A DNA stretch of 64,000 nucleotides from Nitrosococcus halophilus Nc 4 (lineage in GTDB: Bacteria; Pseudomonadota; Gammaproteobacteria; Nitrosococcales; Nitrosococcaceae). Of the stretch, positions 62,518 through 64,000 are shown piece after piece. The stretch lies in NCBI RefSeq assembly GCF_000024725.1, contig NC_013960.1, positions 3,458,001-3,522,000 on the forward strand. The letters run 5' to 3'. Every line of letters begins with the position of its first letter. Position 1 is the first letter of the stretch. The notes under the pieces are model-generated. The model worked only from the letters and a program-made list of their open reading frames with translations, made no database searches and was not told the DNA's origin. Position numbers and translations under genes: made by a program.

Positions 62518-63852
62518 TCAGCGAGGTTTGCGCCCTATTCGGTCCAACTCCCTCAAGCGCGCAAGCTTTTCGGCGATCTTGATCTCCAACCCCTGAGAAA
62601 CTGGCTCATAGTAGCAAGGCTGCCCCATCTCCTCGGGAAAATAATGCTCGCCCGCTGCATAGGCTTCAGGTTCATCATGGGGATAACGATACCGGTTGCC
62701 ATAACCAAGCTCTTTCAAAAGCTTAGTGGGCGCATTCCGCAAATGCAAAGGCACGCCGAGGGAGCCATAAGCCTTAGCGTCCCGGGTAGCGGCGTTCAGG
62801 GCCTTATAGGTGGCATTGCTCTTGGGAGCACAGGAAAGAAATATCACCGCCTGGGCAAGGGCCAATTCACCCTCGGGGCTACCGAGGCGTTCATAGGCCT
62901 CCCAAGCATCAAGGGCAAGGCGTAAAGCTCTGGGATCAGCATTGCCGATATCCTCGCTCGCGATTCGCACCAAGCGCCGAGCTAGGTAGGAAGGATCACA
63001 ACCCCCATCCAGCATACGGCAAAGCCAATATAAAGCGGCATCCGGCGCGGAACCCCGTACGGCTTTATGGAGCGCCGAAATTTGCTCATAAAAGGCCTCA
63101 CCCCCCTTATCAAAGCGCCGAACTCCCCCTCTTAACACTTGGTTCAGCAGTTCCTCCGGGATCGTCTTTTTCTCTGCCAGATCGCTAGCAATTTCAAGCA
63201 AGTTGAGAGCCCGGCGGGCATCCCCATCCGCCGCCTCGGCAAGCCGCTGGCATAGGGTTTCAGCCATTGTCAGCGAACGCCTCCCCAGCCCCTGCTCTGG
63301 ATCCGCCAGGGCACGATTGATCAGGGTGCAGATATCTCCCACCCGAAGGCATTTAAGGACATAAACCCGGCACCGGGATAAAAGCGCATTATTCAATTCA
63401 AAGGAGGGATTTTCTGTGGTCGCACCAATGAAAATAAAGGTGCCATTTTCCACATAGGGTAGAAAAGCATCCTGTTGGCTTTTATTGAAACGGTGCACTT
63501 CATCCACAAAAAGGACGGTCCCATACCCTTCCTCGGACCGGACTCGCTGGGCCTTATCCACCGCAGCTCGCACTTCTTTCACCCCGGCCAGCACCGCAGA
63601 AAGACTGATAAATTGGGCCTGGCAGTAGTGGGCGATAAGGCGAGCCAAGGTGGTTTTGCCAGTACCCGGAGGCCCCCACAGCACCATGGAGTGGGGACGG
63701 CCTGTTTCAATCGCCTGGCGCAGAGGCGCCCCCTTGTCCAGGAGATGACTTTGGCCAACAAAGTCATCCAATTTCTGGGGCCGCATCCGATCGGCTAAAG
63801 GGCAGCCGGCAACGTCCACAGAAAATGGGCTCTTTTCACCATGCAGAGACAT
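62518..63852 (-). CDS. rarA: replication-associated recombination protein A (MgsA/RarA)
   Basis: A ~444-residue AAA+ ATPase acting at stalled replication forks, with clamp-loader-like architecture. [17 protein letters not shown] opens the domain, Walker A is [11 protein letters not shown], Walker B is [16 protein letters not shown], and sensor 1 lies in [20 protein letters not shown]. The C-terminal tetramerisation domain includes [20 protein letters not shown]. The ATG at 63852 ([11 protein letters not shown]) lies 4 bp after the lolA stop; the frame is open upstream, but an earlier start would overlap lolA. Confidence 0.93.
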   Translation of the reverse strand: MSLHGEKSPFSVDVAGCPLADRMRPQKLDDFVGQSHLLDKGAPLRQAIETGRPHSMVLWGPPGTGKTTLARLIAHYCQAQFISLSAVLAGVKEVRAAVDKAQRVRSEEGYGTVLFVDEVHRFNKSQQDAFLPYVENGTFIFIGATTENPSFELNNALLSRCRVYVLKCLRVGDICTLINRALADPEQGLGRRSLTMAETLCQRLAEAADGDARRALNLLEIASDLAEKKTIPEELLNQVLRGGVRRFDKGGEAFYEQISALHKAVRGSAPDAALYWLCRMLDGGCDPSYLARRLVRIASEDIGNADPRALRLALDAWEAYERLGSPEGELALAQAVIFLSCAPKSNATYKALNAATRDAKAYGSLGVPLHLRNAPTKLLKELGYGNRYRYPHDEPEAYAAGEHYFPEEMGQPCYYEPVSQGLEIKIAEKLARLRELDRIGRKPR

Positions 63853-63856
63853 CACC

Positions 63857-64000
63857 CTAGGGGGAGTCTCCTCCCATGACATCCACCCCTTCTGGCGGCG
63901 TAAATACAAACAGTGAGGAGTCAAGGGATAGGTTGACCTCAACCTCAGAAAAGGAAAGACGGGTGATTTGGCCAAAACTATCGTGCAGTTCCATCTGACG
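63857..64000 (-). CDS. lolA: outer-membrane lipoprotein carrier protein LolA (3' end only)
   Basis: The last 47 codons of a gene that continues past the window edge: MELHDSFGQITRLSFSEVEV, then LSLDSSLFVFTPPEGVDVMG and a stop at 63857. The D(S/T)FGQxTRLxFSxxxxN...FxFTPPxGVDV pattern is the C-terminus of LolA, the periplasmic chaperone carrying lipoproteins to LolB. The conserved lolA-rarA order supports the call. Signal peptide and N-terminus are outside. Confidence 0.88.
   Translation of the reverse strand, partial: RQMELHDSFGQITRLSFSEVEVNLSLDSSLFVFTPPEGVDVMGGDSP

Overview
This window looks like a chromosome segment of a gammaproteobacterium of the purple sulfur / nitrifier branch (Chromatiales). 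Nitrosococcus is my best guess, from the mix of housekeeping genes (polA-engB-cytochrome c4-dsbA, speE/speA, rne, kdsB, rarA-lolA) and moderate GC. No rRNA or ammonia-oxidation gene is present to prove the genus. The genome core is interrupted by two accessory blocks rich in defence and toxin-antitoxin genes, several of them visibly broken.

Layout. 1-8.7 kb: the 5' part of bioA; a MacAB-like export operon (adaptor, ATPase, two FtsX-type permeases); rnk; an SDR; and an arsR-arsI-arsC operon. 8.9-25.1 kb, accessory block 1: an inverted-repeat element; a RelE-type remnant; a small double-glycine-leader peptide gene behind a possible sigma-54 promoter; a fragment of a DUF1016-type nuclease; a GDCCVxC protein; parD with a frameshifted parE; a serine resolvase interrupted by an IS21-type remnant; an AbiE toxin-antitoxin pair behind two perfect palindromes; a WGR protein; and a tightly coupled leftward operon res-mod (type III restriction-modification) - SIR2 - HerA, preceded by a frameshifted PDDEXK nuclease. 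Then come an AbrB/PIN remnant and an AbrB-Doc pair. 25.3-34.3 kb: pgeF and a lipopolysaccharide glycosyltransferase / O-antigen ligase cluster ending at speE. 34.7-43.2 kb: speA, DUF2782, LOG, polA, engB, cytochrome c4, dsbA and tRNA-Ser(CGA). 43.6-54.2 kb, accessory block 2 just downstream of the tRNA: a type I restriction-modification locus (hsdM-hsdS-hsdR) whose hsdS-hsdR gap carries an HTH-nucleotidyltransferase and a DarT-DarG pair, followed by a YgjP-type peptidase that has lost its HExxH motif. 54.6-64 kb: membrane protein, SDR, second LOG protein, kdsB, LMW phosphatase, RNase E, rarA and the 3' end of lolA.

How the parts fit. SIR2-HerA is a known NAD-depleting anti-phage pair, and here it is translationally coupled to a type III methyltransferase. 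AbiE and DarTG are toxin-antitoxin systems with known anti-phage roles. In contrast, the type I system appears switched off: hsdM has two one-base frameshifts (one at a 10-C run) and hsdR has an exact 95-bp tandem duplication. Three diverged copies of the hsdR start flank the inserted modules, which suggests that cassettes have been exchanged repeatedly at this point. In both blocks several toxins are broken while their antitoxins are intact. All frameshift statements carry the caveat that single-base sequencing errors cannot be excluded from the sequence alone.
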